Shown here piece after piece: positions 36,601 to 44,851 of a stretch of DNA of 64,000 nucleotides. The stretch is taken from positions 62,001 to 126,000 of the forward strand of contig DJQW01000001.1 of assembly GCA_002437665.1 (NCBI GenBank), read 5' to 3'. The translations under genes and the position numbers were made by a program. The notes beneath the pieces were generated by a model that had not been told where the DNA came from, did not search any database, and saw only the letters and a list, made by a program, of their open reading frames with translations. Source of the DNA: Alphaproteobacteria bacterium UBA6376. GTDB taxonomy: Bacteria > Pseudomonadota > Alphaproteobacteria > Rs-D84. Numbering within the stretch: the first letter of the stretch is position 1; each line of letters starts with the position of its first letter.

Positions 36601-37934
36601 ACAGAATCTCTAAGCTCTATAAATTGGTTATATTTTTGTTCAAAAACCCCTTCATCAAAGCCATACAAATTATGAGAATAACCATCCCCATCATATATTC
36701 TACGTGCCTTTTCAACAATGCTTTTTCTGTCTTTTACAACATCGTCTATTACTGCACAAAAACAATCTAATTTTTTAGATTCTAAATTTTTTACAAGAAC
36801 ATCCAATGCTGTTTTCTTCTCGCAAACAACCAATGTCTTTGCGCCATTCGCCAACGCATTTGAAATAATTGCAGAAATAGCCTGAGATTTACCAGTTCCC
36901 GGAGGCCCTTGAATAATTTTGAACTCATCAGAATTTAATGTATCTATTATTTCTCTTTGGCTTGGGTCAACTTCAAAAGAGGTAGTTGTGCTAGTCTGAA
37001 ATGGCTCAATAGTCAATTCTTCTGAATTAAATTTATCTACATTTTCTAATAATTCTCTTGTTGCTTCGATTATAGGCTCCTTTTGCGACCTAAACAATCC
37101 AAACACACCGCTCCACTGAACCCAAGCGGTTCCACTAGTTATTTTTTCTACCTTCTCTTTATTTTCTGGACACTTTTGTAAAGAAATATTAGTTATGTCT
37201 TCTTTGATTCCTAAACCTTTATTAAGGTTATTAACATAAGCTATTATCTCATCTTCAGACAAAACCCCGTCATCCAATTCATCATTTGTTAATTTTGGTA
37301 ATACTACTTTTTCATCATTTTCTATATGCGATACCAATAATTCATTAACTTTGATAGGACTATCTTCCGTTTTTGATATAAACCACTCATTTCTTCTGTT
37401 TGATTTTTCTATATCCAAAGACCATATAAATATTGGAGCTATGATTATTTTTTTAGGGTCTTTCTTATCCGGCTTTACTAACAGAGGATATCCAAAACCA
37501 AAATTCTTTAAACCTGTTTCCAGATACATGTCTTCGTTATCTGCGACGATATTGTCTAACTTTCTAGAAACGTCAAACAATTTGCTCTTTTCATCTTCTG
37601 ACATTTTAGTCTGGGATTTTTCATCCCACGATATAGAAAATTTAAATTTCGGTTTTGTCAAAAGGCTTTCCAAAAAACTACCAGCAAGAGTGCTACTTTT
37701 GTTTTCTTCACCAACAGACAAATCAAACAAATCCAATCTTGTATGATTTCTACCAGGTATAGCATTAAGATGGATTGACCTACCATTTCCAACAGTTAAC
37801 TTACTAAGAAGTTTTTCTAAAAAAAACTTGTCAAATTTAATTTGTGATACAATACTCGCGCCTACCTTTTTGACATTTCTCTTTGGTGTATCAACATATT
37901 CTCTATTTGAAGGTTTTAAAAAAGTAAACGCCAT
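33645..37934 (-). CDS. Large SF1 helicase with C-terminal Vsr/DUF559-like nuclease domain
   Basis: A 1429-residue protein. After an N-terminal region of about 330 residues comes an SF1 helicase core split by a long, Lys/Glu-rich, coiled-coil-like insert: Walker A IIQGPPGTGKSQ (about 336-347), Walker B LVIFDEASQ (about 985), motif III GDQHQMPPS, then IQGDEKDIIIIS and VLITRAKSKLYVV as motifs V and VI. The last 90 residues look like a PD-(D/E)XK fold of the Vsr/DUF559 kind: GGYRLDFMLEVNG, VALECDGKAYH and a closing RIWSTNWF. Such single-protein helicase-nucleases occur in defence islands; that role is inferred. The gene is far richer in A+T than its neighbours and lies inside the tRNA-Tyr element, so recent transfer is likely. 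Confidence 0.8.
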   Translation of the reverse strand: MAFTFLKPSNREYVDTPKRNVKKVGASIVSQIKFDKFFLEKLLSKLTVGNGRSIHLNAIPGRNHTRLDLFDLSVGEENKSSTLAGSFLESLLTKPKFKFSISWDEKSQTKMSEDEKSKLFDVSRKLDNIVADNEDMYLETGLKNFGFGYPLLVKPDKKDPKKIIIAPIFIWSLDIEKSNRRNEWFISKTEDSPIKVNELLVSHIENDEKVVLPKLTNDELDDGVLSEDEIIAYVNNLNKGLGIKEDITNISLQKCPENKEKVEKITSGTAWVQWSGVFGLFRSQKEPIIEATRELLENVDKFNSEELTIEPFQTSTTTSFEVDPSQREIIDTLNSDEFKIIQGPPGTGKSQAISAIISNALANGAKTLVVCEKKTALDVLVKNLESKKLDCFCAVIDDVVKDRKSIVEKARRIYDGDGYSHNLYGFDEGVFEQKYNQFIELRDSVNASYKESSKPIFAGKNWKDLVGEYLRFSKNPEFESTKNDFGNFKFTFTEDALNEYLNIIKKGALLFSYIKDTNSSYFKYIDFDDFADVINIKQKKEIEKKLNDSISFIEEFDAYVKKSNFECNDVSIVSNKECIEEKIAYLESIEPIYKDIKKLYKNELTPNEIEALNVLFSAFNEKAESLDVEIDFDDTAVEKTQLLSNILDNITLIKEKYKQGNDLLGENFDIGKFGIFNRLFSKNVSEAYDILITIKRLLASVQSNVSQYNKYQELDNKLGKWKEYIDLKTLLKDMSILEKKVRSQQSKIYKNLDGAYKALVECNLTFAEHKNEYKNIIDCKNRIDSLKHDIVKQFPLINDDLQHFSDIKECKLMFNNVLSSLFDLKDNMDKIEDYNTWVKFEKANRSLMDILETVNVDNWENTFLASYYYYMLLDFESKTKIRFHKNDTNLNLLKSIYSDLEKQNLKRTFSMWDERIQNAMTRLDDKYGFKALFALKKNQKFGKRLSLKQIIDKDFASFTTIFPVILVNPIVANTLFKLEQGSFDLVIFDEASQLRIEDVYTAMIRGKYKIIAGDQHQMPPSNYFQTGLDGNNGGNTDGNMLVNAQLDAESLLVFAENLKYKNMSYLDFHYRSKHPALINFSNAAFYGGNLCPLPVVGKDYNPIEIREVSGIYSSGKASNINPKEAVEVISILNEIKPNSDGTMPSVGIATFNIHQRNCIKTLLYETSYKDEAFKDRFEKLQQAGLFVKNLENIQGDEKDIIIISTTFGPDESGKFYQRFGSILTDNGYKLLNVLITRAKSKLYVVTSIPKKAYSTYKELLDRSHENNRAAIFYAYIAYAKAVSDGDKATVEDILSQLCKYSYDIRRSGTTTIVEDSSQPTMEGLTESVFEEEVYNELLKFIDKKHIHLQYPVGGYRLDFMLEVNGHKVALECDGKAYHNTDQAYAADMHRQKWIENHFGFEFYRIWSTNWFEEKDKEVMKLKRFIASLK

Positions 37935-38078
37935 TGATGTTTCTCGCTCTATTTTGCGATGTGAATGGTATCATATATACATACAAATCTCAATATTTTT
38001 ATATTATATACCGTCTTTATTAACTTGACTTCTTGCTTCTTTAGAGCGGTAATTGGACGACATTACAAAGGAGTACAT

Positions 38079-38522
38079 ATGTCAAGTTTCACAAAACTGC
38101 CGCAGAGTTTGGTAGAGTTAAAACGCCTGCCATTTGCTGACCGACAGCGATTATGGGCAAAATACTCGCCCCACCCATTTCGCCGGCAAAATACAGCACT
38201 GTGGTATTACATGCAATGCGACCGATTAAAACTGCGAATATTGCCAAAACATATGGTAAAAATTCGCAAATATATGAACAATCCTGACGCTTGTTTAACC
38301 CATGTTTATCGTAATAAATATAACCTGGGGTCTGGCACGATCATTACCAAAATATTTCGTGGAAAACAACATATCATAACGGTCGGCGACAATAATGTAT
38401 TCGCGTATAACGGGAAATCATACCACAGTTTATCCGGCATAGCACGCGAAATTACCGGAATTAAAATATCTGGTCCAGACTTCTTTGGACTAACCCCAGG
38501 GAATAAAAATGTCAATCAATAA
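38079..38522 (+). CDS. DUF2924 protein (recombinase partner)
   Basis: A 147-residue DUF2924 protein. The family's C-terminal pattern is visible: TKIFRGKQHIITV, then FAYNGKSYHSLSGIAREITG and ISGPDFFGL. Such genes usually precede a large serine recombinase in alphaproteobacterial elements, as here; the molecular role is unknown. ATG at 38079 is set by a strong AAAGGAG site; upstream in-frame sequence is not coding. It overlaps the recombinase start by 14 bases. Its base composition is closer to the host genes than that of the helicase next door. Confidence 0.85.
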   Translation: MSSFTKLPQSLVELKRLPFADRQRLWAKYSPHPFRRQNTALWYYMQCDRLKLRILPKHMVKIRKYMNNPDACLTHVYRNKYNLGSGTIITKIFRGKQHIITVGDNNVFAYNGKSYHSLSGIAREITGIKISGPDFFGLTPGNKNVNQ

Positions 38523-40098
38523 GTGCGCGATTTATGTTAGAAAATCCACAGAACACGGGTTAGACATGGAATTTAACTCCCTGCAAAACCAGGAAGAATC
38601 ATGCCTGGCATATATCGCGTCACAATCATTTAACGGATGGAAATACTGCAAAACATATACCGATGCGGCGATATCTGGCGGAACCATGGAACGGCCCGCA
38701 TTAAAACAAATGCTGGACGATATGGCACACGGTTTAATAAACACGGTTGTTGTGTACAAGGTTGATCGCCTGTCGCGTTCAATTCTGGATTTTCACAACA
38801 TGATGAAATATTTTGAAAAATATGGCGTAAATTTCGTGTCCATCACCCAGTCATTTGATACTTCCAATTCTATGGGGAAATTGACATTAAATATGTTGCT
38901 ATCATTCGCACAATTTGAACGCGAAGTGGCCGGTGAACGCGTACGAGACAAGATACGAGCCAGCAAAGCCAAAGGAATCTGGGTCGGCGGAAATCCACGC
39001 CTGGGATACGATATCATAAATAAAAAATTGGTTGTAAATAAAACTGAAGCAGGCACAGTAAAATTACTGTTTAACAAATACTTGGAACTGCAATCTGTCA
39101 CCCTATTAAAGAAATTTGCGAACTCCAATAATATTCACAACAAACAGTGGACAACCAAAACTGGAAAGATCCGTGGCGGTCGACCATTTCAAAATCAAAC
39201 CTTGTTAAACCTGTTGCACGATAAAATCTATATTGGAATTATGGAGTGTAAATCAGCAAAAACATCAGCACCAGGCGAACATACCGCCATTATCGCAACG
39301 GAATTATTTAACCGCGTTCAAGCGGCACTGCGCAACAACACAAATGGCAAGATTGGGAATTCACACAACGCCCCCAACCTGCTGACCGGAAAATTATTTA
39401 ATGATGATGGCATAAAATTCACAAACCAACAGACGCGACAACAGAATAAACAAACCAAATATTATTATGCAATCCCTGGTTTATATATTCAGTCATCCCC
39501 AGTGGACGAAATTGTTATAAATATCATTGATGAATTTATGAATGCCAATCTGGAACGAATCCACAGCGATTTTGGCAACGCATTAAAACACATAGATTTT
39601 TCAAATTTACCATTTCCGACCAAGCGCGATTTTATCAGACGAATCTTACAAAAAGTCATTTATTCCGAAAACAGGCTGACGCTGTTTATTGACCAAAATG
39701 CAGATATAAAGGAATTCATAAACACAGAATTTACAAACGAAAATCAAAACAAAATGGATTACGTCATTGGCGACAAAAGTATAATAGTAAGACGCGAATT
39801 CATCATGCAACGATATAACAAACGAAATGATTATAACGCTGGGAAATCCGCCGCAATCAGCATAAGCGATAACAATCATCTGGTTGTGCGGGCATTTGCA
39901 CGCGCATTTAAATATCGCAAAATGTATGAAGAATGCGGTGATTATAAATCAATCGCCAAAATGGAAAACACATCAGAAAGCAGTGTTTATCGTCACCTGA
40001 AACTGGCCTATATGCACCCGGACACCGTCAATGCAATTATGTCCGGCACCATGCAATGCAGTGTGGATAAGTTATTCAATATTCAAAACAATCTATAA
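38509..40098 (+). CDS. Large serine recombinase
   Basis: A 529-residue site-specific recombinase, the likely integrase of the element. The N-terminal resolvase domain has YVRKSTEHG with the nucleophile Ser near residue 13, NSLQNQEESC, VDRLSRS and the ARFxREV-like QFEREVAGERVRDKI. The recombinase domain follows (GGNPRLGYD) with a zinc-ribbon-like or helical C-terminal part less conserved here. The C-terminal region (SSVYRHLKLAYMHPDTVNAI) looks like a helix-turn-helix. It ends 143 bases before the tRNA-Tyr that holds the attachment repeat. Confidence 0.9.
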   Translation: MSINKCAIYVRKSTEHGLDMEFNSLQNQEESCLAYIASQSFNGWKYCKTYTDAAISGGTMERPALKQMLDDMAHGLINTVVVYKVDRLSRSILDFHNMMKYFEKYGVNFVSITQSFDTSNSMGKLTLNMLLSFAQFEREVAGERVRDKIRASKAKGIWVGGNPRLGYDIINKKLVVNKTEAGTVKLLFNKYLELQSVTLLKKFANSNNIHNKQWTTKTGKIRGGRPFQNQTLLNLLHDKIYIGIMECKSAKTSAPGEHTAIIATELFNRVQAALRNNTNGKIGNSHNAPNLLTGKLFNDDGIKFTNQQTRQQNKQTKYYYAIPGLYIQSSPVDEIVINIIDEFMNANLERIHSDFGNALKHIDFSNLPFPTKRDFIRRILQKVIYSENRLTLFIDQNADIKEFINTEFTNENQNKMDYVIGDKSIIVRREFIMQRYNKRNDYNAGKSAAISISDNNHLVVRAFARAFKYRKMYEECGDYKSIAKMENTSESSVYRHLKLAYMHPDTVNAIMSGTMQCSVDKLFNIQNNL

Positions 40099-40206
40099 CA
40101 GAATCTCCAGTTCCCGAAATGCCGATTGTATGTATATCGGTATTTTTGGGCTATTTCGCCATACATACAAAATATGTGCAGGCCGCACAATCGCCCAAAT
40201 TCGGGC

Positions 40207-40240
40207 AATAAAAACACCGACCACAACGGGTCGGTATTTT
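40207..40240. terminator. Terminator hairpin between recombinase and tRNA-Tyr
   Basis: ACCGACC, an ACAA-type loop and GGTCGGT with flanking A and T runs; it can stop both the recombinase transcript and the tRNA transcript from the other side. The rest of 40099-40241 has a small GCCC/GGGC hairpin and no gene. Confidence 0.65.
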
Positions 40241-40241
40241 C

Positions 40242-40328
40242 TGGTGGGAGTGGCTGGATTCGAACCAGCTCAGGCTTAAGCCAACAGATTTACAGTCTGC
40301 CCCGGCTCTCCAACTCCGGCGCACGCCC
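40242..40328 (-). tRNA. tRNA-Tyr (GTA)
   Basis: 87 bases including encoded CCA. Anticodon loop CTGTAAA, long variable arm with GGCT/AGCC, T arm GCTGG-TTCGAAT-CCAGC, D stem CCGG/CCGG. The acceptor stem GGGCGTG/CACTCCC has a C-T mismatch at the fourth pair, which is unusual and may reflect replacement of the 3' half when the element integrated. The long variable arm and anticodon support tyrosine. Confidence 0.85.
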
Positions 40329-40408
40329 AATCTCTGTTTGTCCGGCTTCGTTATTCTACGCCGCGACAATGAATTTTCAGCCCTTGCTTTCGCTGTGGTG
40401 AAAATTCT

Positions 40409-40483
40409 TGGTGCGGGCAGCGGGAATCGAACCCGCATTTCAAGCTTGGAAGGCTTGCATACTAGCCTTTGTACTATGCCCGC
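40409..40483 (-). tRNA. tRNA-Gly (TCC)
   Basis: 75 bases including CCA. Acceptor GCGGGCA/TGCCCGC, anticodon stem CAAGC/GCTTG with loop CTTCCAA, T arm GCGGG-TTCGATT-CCCGC. All stems pair. It lies upstream of tRNA-Tyr on the same strand, so the two are probably cotranscribed. Confidence 0.95.
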
Positions 40484-40534
40484 AACAAATTAAAGCGTGC
40501 CTATTATAAATCATATTTCAAAAAACGCAAGTGT

Positions 40535-41506
40535 TTATTCTGGCACGCCATTTGGCGGTGTGATGTCGGCCGCCCCCGTTTCGTACACGGTTTGAAACAC
40601 CGGCGCACCAGCCGCCGATGCATCGCCCCCTGGGTGCGGCAACGCATGTGCACGATACATATTTAACAAGAAATAATACCAACTGTTCGGTTGCTTTTTT
40701 GCAAACTCGCTGCGCCGATGAATTTTGTATATGAAGCATGTGCGCGACAAATACCGCCACGCGTCCATATCAGCGGCGCGCCCCAAGAAGTACGAAAAAT
40801 ACTTTACATTACTGTTCAGATATGGAATCTGGCTGAACCAAATACGGTGACACCACGGGTGATATGTAAACAACACCGTCACAAACCAATGAAAGAAAAA
40901 GTAATCAATCGCCCTGCGTTCGTGACGCCAATACTCTTCCAGAAAAACACGTATACAACGTATGAAATAGTTGTTCGGTGCGGCGTGAATAAAGAAATTA
41001 GATACATCTTTCTTGTTCGGATTTTGCAATATGAAAAACGTCTGTTTCATAATAAAGTTCGGTATTTTGTCCATCATCAGACACGACGCATCAATCCACG
41101 TGCCACCATACATGTCCAACAATGCCACCCGCACATAGTCCGAAAAATGTGCAGGTTCAATAATTCCGCGACGATATTTATCCATAATATGCGCCGGAAT
41201 ATCCAAATACTGTGACACATTTTTCTCAGTAATAATTACCGCTTGCGGGTAAAAGCAAAATATAGAATTCAATCCCATTTGAATAAAATCTGGACGTTCA
41301 TCTTGCAGCCACATTGTCCACACGCGGTTGACCGGCGGAACCGTCAAATTGCACTTTGGAATTTGATGTTGCGGCATACCCTGCACCATTTTAGTGACAT
41401 ACAAATACCGACGCAGGTAATCCTTGGTTGCCGATTTTTTCCCACAAAAAATTTTGCGTATATAAAAGCGTACCCAACGATACCAGTTTTCAAATATTCT
41501 GAACAT
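40535..41506 (-). CDS. Capsular-polysaccharide-type glycosyltransferase (GT32-like)
   Basis: A 323-residue enzyme related to the one at 14588-15514. VWTMWLQDERPDF is the donor-domain opening and DMYGGTWIDASCL holds the catalytic acidic site. The body is rich in Trp, Tyr and Phe; the last 40 residues (from about HALPHPGG) are Ala/Gly/Pro-rich and look unstructured, unlike its relative. It stands alone between the tRNA pair and the envelope operon, away from the main glycan cluster. Sugar specificity unknown. Confidence 0.78.
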   Translation of the reverse strand: MFRIFENWYRWVRFYIRKIFCGKKSATKDYLRRYLYVTKMVQGMPQHQIPKCNLTVPPVNRVWTMWLQDERPDFIQMGLNSIFCFYPQAVIITEKNVSQYLDIPAHIMDKYRRGIIEPAHFSDYVRVALLDMYGGTWIDASCLMMDKIPNFIMKQTFFILQNPNKKDVSNFFIHAAPNNYFIRCIRVFLEEYWRHERRAIDYFFFHWFVTVLFTYHPWCHRIWFSQIPYLNSNVKYFSYFLGRAADMDAWRYLSRTCFIYKIHRRSEFAKKQPNSWYYFLLNMYRAHALPHPGGDASAAGAPVFQTVYETGAADITPPNGVPE

Positions 41507-41525
41507 ATTTTCGTCCCAATGTATA

Positions 41526-41550
41526 AACGCCCACCACAGCGGCGGGCGTT
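41526..41550. terminator. Terminator of the envelope operon
   Basis: AACGCCCACC and GGCGGGCGTT around an ACAGC-type loop, one mismatch, at the 3' end of the minus-strand operon that starts at 46569. Confidence 0.6.
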
Positions 41551-41560
41551 ACTTATTCAA

Positions 41561-42247
41561 TCAGCGTTCTACGATTACACCTGTATTTTCACCACGATCT
41601 GATTTGGTCTCTATCGGTGGGAAACAATCCCCCCCGCTCTTTGGGCAACATGCAAACGAACCACCCAAATCTTTGAATTGTTCATCGCCACAGCAACCGT
41701 ATTTATTCGGCTTTGTGCCGTCACCACACAATCCCTTGGCAATATTGCTTTTGATTTCAGCAGCGATTTCTTCGGCTGTTTTTTCAGGGGCGGCAGGCTT
41801 TTCTTCCTTTAACACCACCATTGGCACAAAGCAGATATCGCCATCGTTCTGGCAACAATATTGCACACCATCAACCGTTGAAAATGTTTCATTTGGACAG
41901 CAACCATATTCGTCCGGCGCATCACACGCGGGTGCGGTTATTTGTTCAGGCGCACTGTTGGTGGTATTTGCGGACGCATCCGACACATTTTTCAAACGCG
42001 CATTGGCGATTGTGCGGCTGCCACGCGCCGCGCCCGCGCGACGCATACATGTGTTACGATATTTCGTGCGCAATTCAGACAACTTTGTCGCATCTGCATC
42101 AGACATATTTTCATTCGCAGACATTTCTGTAATCTGGGCCTGCATATCAACGCATGTTGTGCGTTCTGTAACATTCGTGGTCGCGTCATCGGCAAACGCC
42201 GGCATACATAACACAACAGCAAATATTGTGGTCAGTATTGTTTTCAT
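41561..42247 (-). CDS. Cys-rich exported protein with a duplicated CC module
   Basis: A 228-residue protein with signal peptide MKTILTTIFAVVLCMPAFA. After a charged helical region come two copies of a module: CDAPDEYGCCPNE...YCCQNDGDICFVP (about 106-143) and CGDGTKPNKYGCCGDE...ACCPKSGGDCFPP (about 172-212). The pattern C-x(6-8)-YGCC-x(10-14)-CC-x(4-5)-C-F-x-P suggests two small disulfide-bonded domains. The ribosome site GGAGGA is embedded in the last codons of the upstream gene. Last gene of the envelope operon. No family recognised. Confidence 0.72.
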   Translation of the reverse strand: MKTILTTIFAVVLCMPAFADDATTNVTERTTCVDMQAQITEMSANENMSDADATKLSELRTKYRNTCMRRAGAARGSRTIANARLKNVSDASANTTNSAPEQITAPACDAPDEYGCCPNETFSTVDGVQYCCQNDGDICFVPMVVLKEEKPAAPEKTAEEIAAEIKSNIAKGLCGDGTKPNKYGCCGDEQFKDLGGSFACCPKSGGDCFPPIETKSDRGENTGVIVER

Positions 42248-42251
42248 GGAA

Positions 42252-42827
42252 TCAGTCCTCCAATATTTTTTCCAGTTTCAAGATAAAATCAATCGCGGGC
42301 TCTGATGCCTGTTGCAACTTGTCAATCACCTGTTGCGCGGCGGCCTGCATTTTCGCCTTTTTATATGTATCAACAACTTCTTCGACATCATATTCTGACA
42401 TTTCTTCAACCGGCATCAGCGCAACGGCAATTTGTGTTTCACGCACCGCCATTGCACGATATTTATCGCTGTGTTCCGCACACCCATTGTCCGCCAGACG
42501 ATTATATATTTCGGCATTATACATATGTTTTTCGTACCCCTGTGAATCTTCGGGGGTCAACTGTTGTTCCAACAACTGTTCAATGCGTGTGCATGTCGCA
42601 ATCGGTTCTGGGTTTTCAACAATCGTCATCTCTTGTGCAGTGGGGCATTCAGTTGCGCGTTGCGCATTGTCTGGTTTGGCCATAATTCCACCCAGAATAT
42701 ACCCACACGCAAACAGCCCCGCCAACGCAATCACACCCCATACCTTGCGCGATGCTGGCACGGTGCATACAGGCGCAGCCGCGACCGTCTTTTTCGATTG
42801 TGTTTTCTTTGACTGTACTTTTTTCAT
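42252..42827 (-). CDS. Single-pass membrane protein with coiled periplasmic part, unknown
   Basis: A 191-residue protein: a basic, repetitive N-terminus (KKVQSKKTQSKKT), one membrane helix at about 29-49, then a mostly helical Glu/Gln-rich region with four cysteines. It lies 31 bases after lolD and 4 bases before the Cys-rich exported protein, so it belongs to the same operon. No family is recognised; a periplasm-facing partner of its neighbours is possible. Confidence 0.6.
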   Translation of the reverse strand: MKKVQSKKTQSKKTVAAAPVCTVPASRKVWGVIALAGLFACGYILGGIMAKPDNAQRATECPTAQEMTIVENPEPIATCTRIEQLLEQQLTPEDSQGYEKHMYNAEIYNRLADNGCAEHSDKYRAMAVRETQIAVALMPVEEMSEYDVEEVVDTYKKAKMQAAAQQVIDKLQQASEPAIDFILKLEKILED

Positions 42828-42858
42828 TTGGTTCTCTCCCTCTGCTCTCTGGTTTTTA

Positions 42859-43569
42859 TTATTTTACGATTCCGTCTTGGATTGTGATTCTGCTGTCTGC
42901 GCGCGATGCCAGATTCATATCATGCGTAACAAACAACATTGCCATCTTATTCTTGCGCACCAAATCCAATAACAATTCAAATACAGCGGTCGCATGTGCG
43001 GGGTCTAAACTGCCCGTGGGTTCGTCCGCCAACAGAATTTCTGGATTATTTGCCAACGCGCGCGCCACCGCCGTACGCTGTTGTTCACCACCCGACATTT
43101 CCCCCGGCAGGTGCGACGCACGATGTGCAACATTTGCCACCCGCATCAGTTTCATTGCGCGCGCATTTGCAGAATTTTCGTCCATACCATTTGCCAACAT
43201 TGGCAACATAACATTTTCCAACGCGGTAAAGTCAGACAGCAAATTATGCCGCTGGTACACAAATCCGATTTTCTGGCGACGTGAAATCGTGCGTGCTTCT
43301 TCGTCCATACGCGACGTAGAAACACCATCCAGCAAAATGCTGCCCCCTGTTGGTTTGTCCAACAACCCAACACATTGCAACAATGTGGATTTACCACTGC
43401 CCGACGGGCCAACCAATGCGATAATTTCACCACGATGTAAATCAAACCCACCGCCACGCAAAATATGTAACGGCTGGCCACCCTCTATGAATGTCTTTTT
43501 AATATCGCGCACCGACAGGACAACATCTGATTTGCGTACACGTGATAAAGAACTTAAAATATTTGCCAT
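42859..43569 (-). CDS. lolD: Lipoprotein-release ABC transporter ATPase LolD
   Basis: ATPase of LolCDE, which frees lipoproteins from the inner membrane for LolA. The 236 residues have Walker A GPSGSGKST, the Q-loop in FVYQRHNLL, signature LSGGEQQRTAVARAL and Walker B ILLADEPTGSLD. It directly follows lolC/E (15 bases), the standard arrangement. Many lipoproteins in the window (MltA, LppC-type, the secretin-like protein, 46627-47007) would be its cargo. Confidence 0.95.
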   Translation of the reverse strand: MANILSSLSRVRKSDVVLSVRDIKKTFIEGGQPLHILRGGGFDLHRGEIIALVGPSGSGKSTLLQCVGLLDKPTGGSILLDGVSTSRMDEEARTISRRQKIGFVYQRHNLLSDFTALENVMLPMLANGMDENSANARAMKLMRVANVAHRASHLPGEMSGGEQQRTAVARALANNPEILLADEPTGSLDPAHATAVFELLLDLVRKNKMAMLFVTHDMNLASRADSRITIQDGIVK

Positions 43570-43584
43570 CAGATTTTTCCTTTT

Positions 43585-44841
43585 CTATTCATTTCGCAAT
43601 ACATCAACGGGGTCGGTGGACGCCGCCTTCCATGCGGGATACAGCGTTGCCAAAAACGCCAGCGCAATCGCCAGCACCGCAATTCCAATAACCGTTGACG
43701 GCACCAGTTTCGACGGCAATTCCGACAAATAATACAATTCCGATGGGAACAAATCGCGCCCTGTTACCCATTGAAAGAATTGACGTATTGGTTCGATATA
43801 AATCGCAACAACGACGCCTAATACCGTGCCAAAGAACGCGCCAATCACACCAATACTTGTCCCCGACAGAACAAATATTTTCATCATGGATCTACGCGAC
43901 ACACCAAACGTGCGCAGTACCGCAATGTCTTTGTTTTTATCTTTGACCAACATGACCAACGACGACACAATGTTAAATGCCGCCACAATCACAATCAGCA
44001 TCAGAATTAAAAACATTACATTTGACTCAACCTGTAATGCGCCAACAAAACCGCGATTTAATTCACGCCAATCGCGCACAACAAATCCATCTGGCAACAG
44101 ACGCGCCAACGCATCGCGTACGGCGGTGGTATCTTCGGGATTACGCAAGAACAGGTCAATATGCGTTACCGCATTTCCGATATTCAAATATTTCTGGGCG
44201 GTTTCCAGTGGCATAAATATATATCCGGAATCATATTCGTACATTCCCATAAAGAATGATGACATCACCGGATATGCCATAATGCGTGGCATTGTACCAA
44301 ATGGTGTTGGTGTTGCACCCGACGCCGATACCAACGACACCTTGTCACCCATACCGATACGCAAACTGCGCGCCAGTGACGCACCCGCCACCAATTCGCC
44401 ATCATGAATTTCTGATAATTTTTTACCATATATTTTTGTGCCGGTCTCGGTCTTGGCCGCTAAATCCGTCATACGAATCCCGCGCACCATTGCGCCAGTA
44501 TTATTACCACCGGCGGTTGCCATAACCTGCCCTTCGGCAATCGGGACAATGCCGGTTGCATGCGCGGCAACAACCTTGTTCTGTTGCATTTTATCAATCA
44601 GATAATCGTAATCGGTAATCGCGCCATCTTGGTGATAAACAACGACATGACCATTCATACCAACAATACGCGACAGTAATGTTTCATGAAATCCGCCCAT
44701 CACCGACATCACAACAATCAATGTCGCAACGCCCAGCGTAATACCAATCAACGACACCCACGATATCACAGAACCAAAACCGCGCTTCTTGGCGGCCAGA
44801 TATCTGAATGCGATTTTTCTTTCCAGTTTTGAAAACAACAT
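43585..44841 (-). CDS. lolC: Lipoprotein-release permease LolC/LolE
   Basis: Membrane subunit of LolCDE. The 418 residues show the family order: N-terminal helix after FSKLERKIAFRYLAAKK, a large periplasmic domain, and three C-terminal helices of the FtsX type ending LYPAWKAASTDPVDVLRNE. ATG at 44841 follows AAGGTT; an in-frame GTG at 44859 is less likely as it overlaps the upstream stop. Alphaproteobacteria often have one LolC/E protein that serves as both subunits; whether a second gene exists is unseen. Confidence 0.92.
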   Translation of the reverse strand: MLFSKLERKIAFRYLAAKKRGFGSVISWVSLIGITLGVATLIVVMSVMGGFHETLLSRIVGMNGHVVVYHQDGAITDYDYLIDKMQQNKVVAAHATGIVPIAEGQVMATAGGNNTGAMVRGIRMTDLAAKTETGTKIYGKKLSEIHDGELVAGASLARSLRIGMGDKVSLVSASGATPTPFGTMPRIMAYPVMSSFFMGMYEYDSGYIFMPLETAQKYLNIGNAVTHIDLFLRNPEDTTAVRDALARLLPDGFVVRDWRELNRGFVGALQVESNVMFLILMLIVIVAAFNIVSSLVMLVKDKNKDIAVLRTFGVSRRSMMKIFVLSGTSIGVIGAFFGTVLGVVVAIYIEPIRQFFQWVTGRDLFPSELYYLSELPSKLVPSTVIGIAVLAIALAFLATLYPAWKAASTDPVDVLRNE

Positions 44842-44851
44842 ACTTTCAACC

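Larger units (their letters stand above)
32861..40262. mobile_element. Integrated element at the 3' end of tRNA-Tyr (about 7.4 kb)
   Basis: The last 19-20 bases of tRNA-Tyr, read TGGTGGGAGTGGCTGGATTC at 40242, recur as TGGTGGGAGTGGCTGATTC at 32862 in the same orientation with one base missing. The element begins at the tRNA 3' end, carries a large serine recombinase next to it, and includes the DUF2924 partner, a helicase-nuclease of much higher A+T content and a ParB-like remnant. This is the expected shape of an island inserted at a tRNA; the attachment assignment is inferred from the repeat and gene order. Confidence 0.65.

Noticed and set aside
37965..38078. N-terminal extension of the DUF2924 protein
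   Set aside because: A strong AAAGGAG site sets the start at 38079; the extension is promoter sequence.
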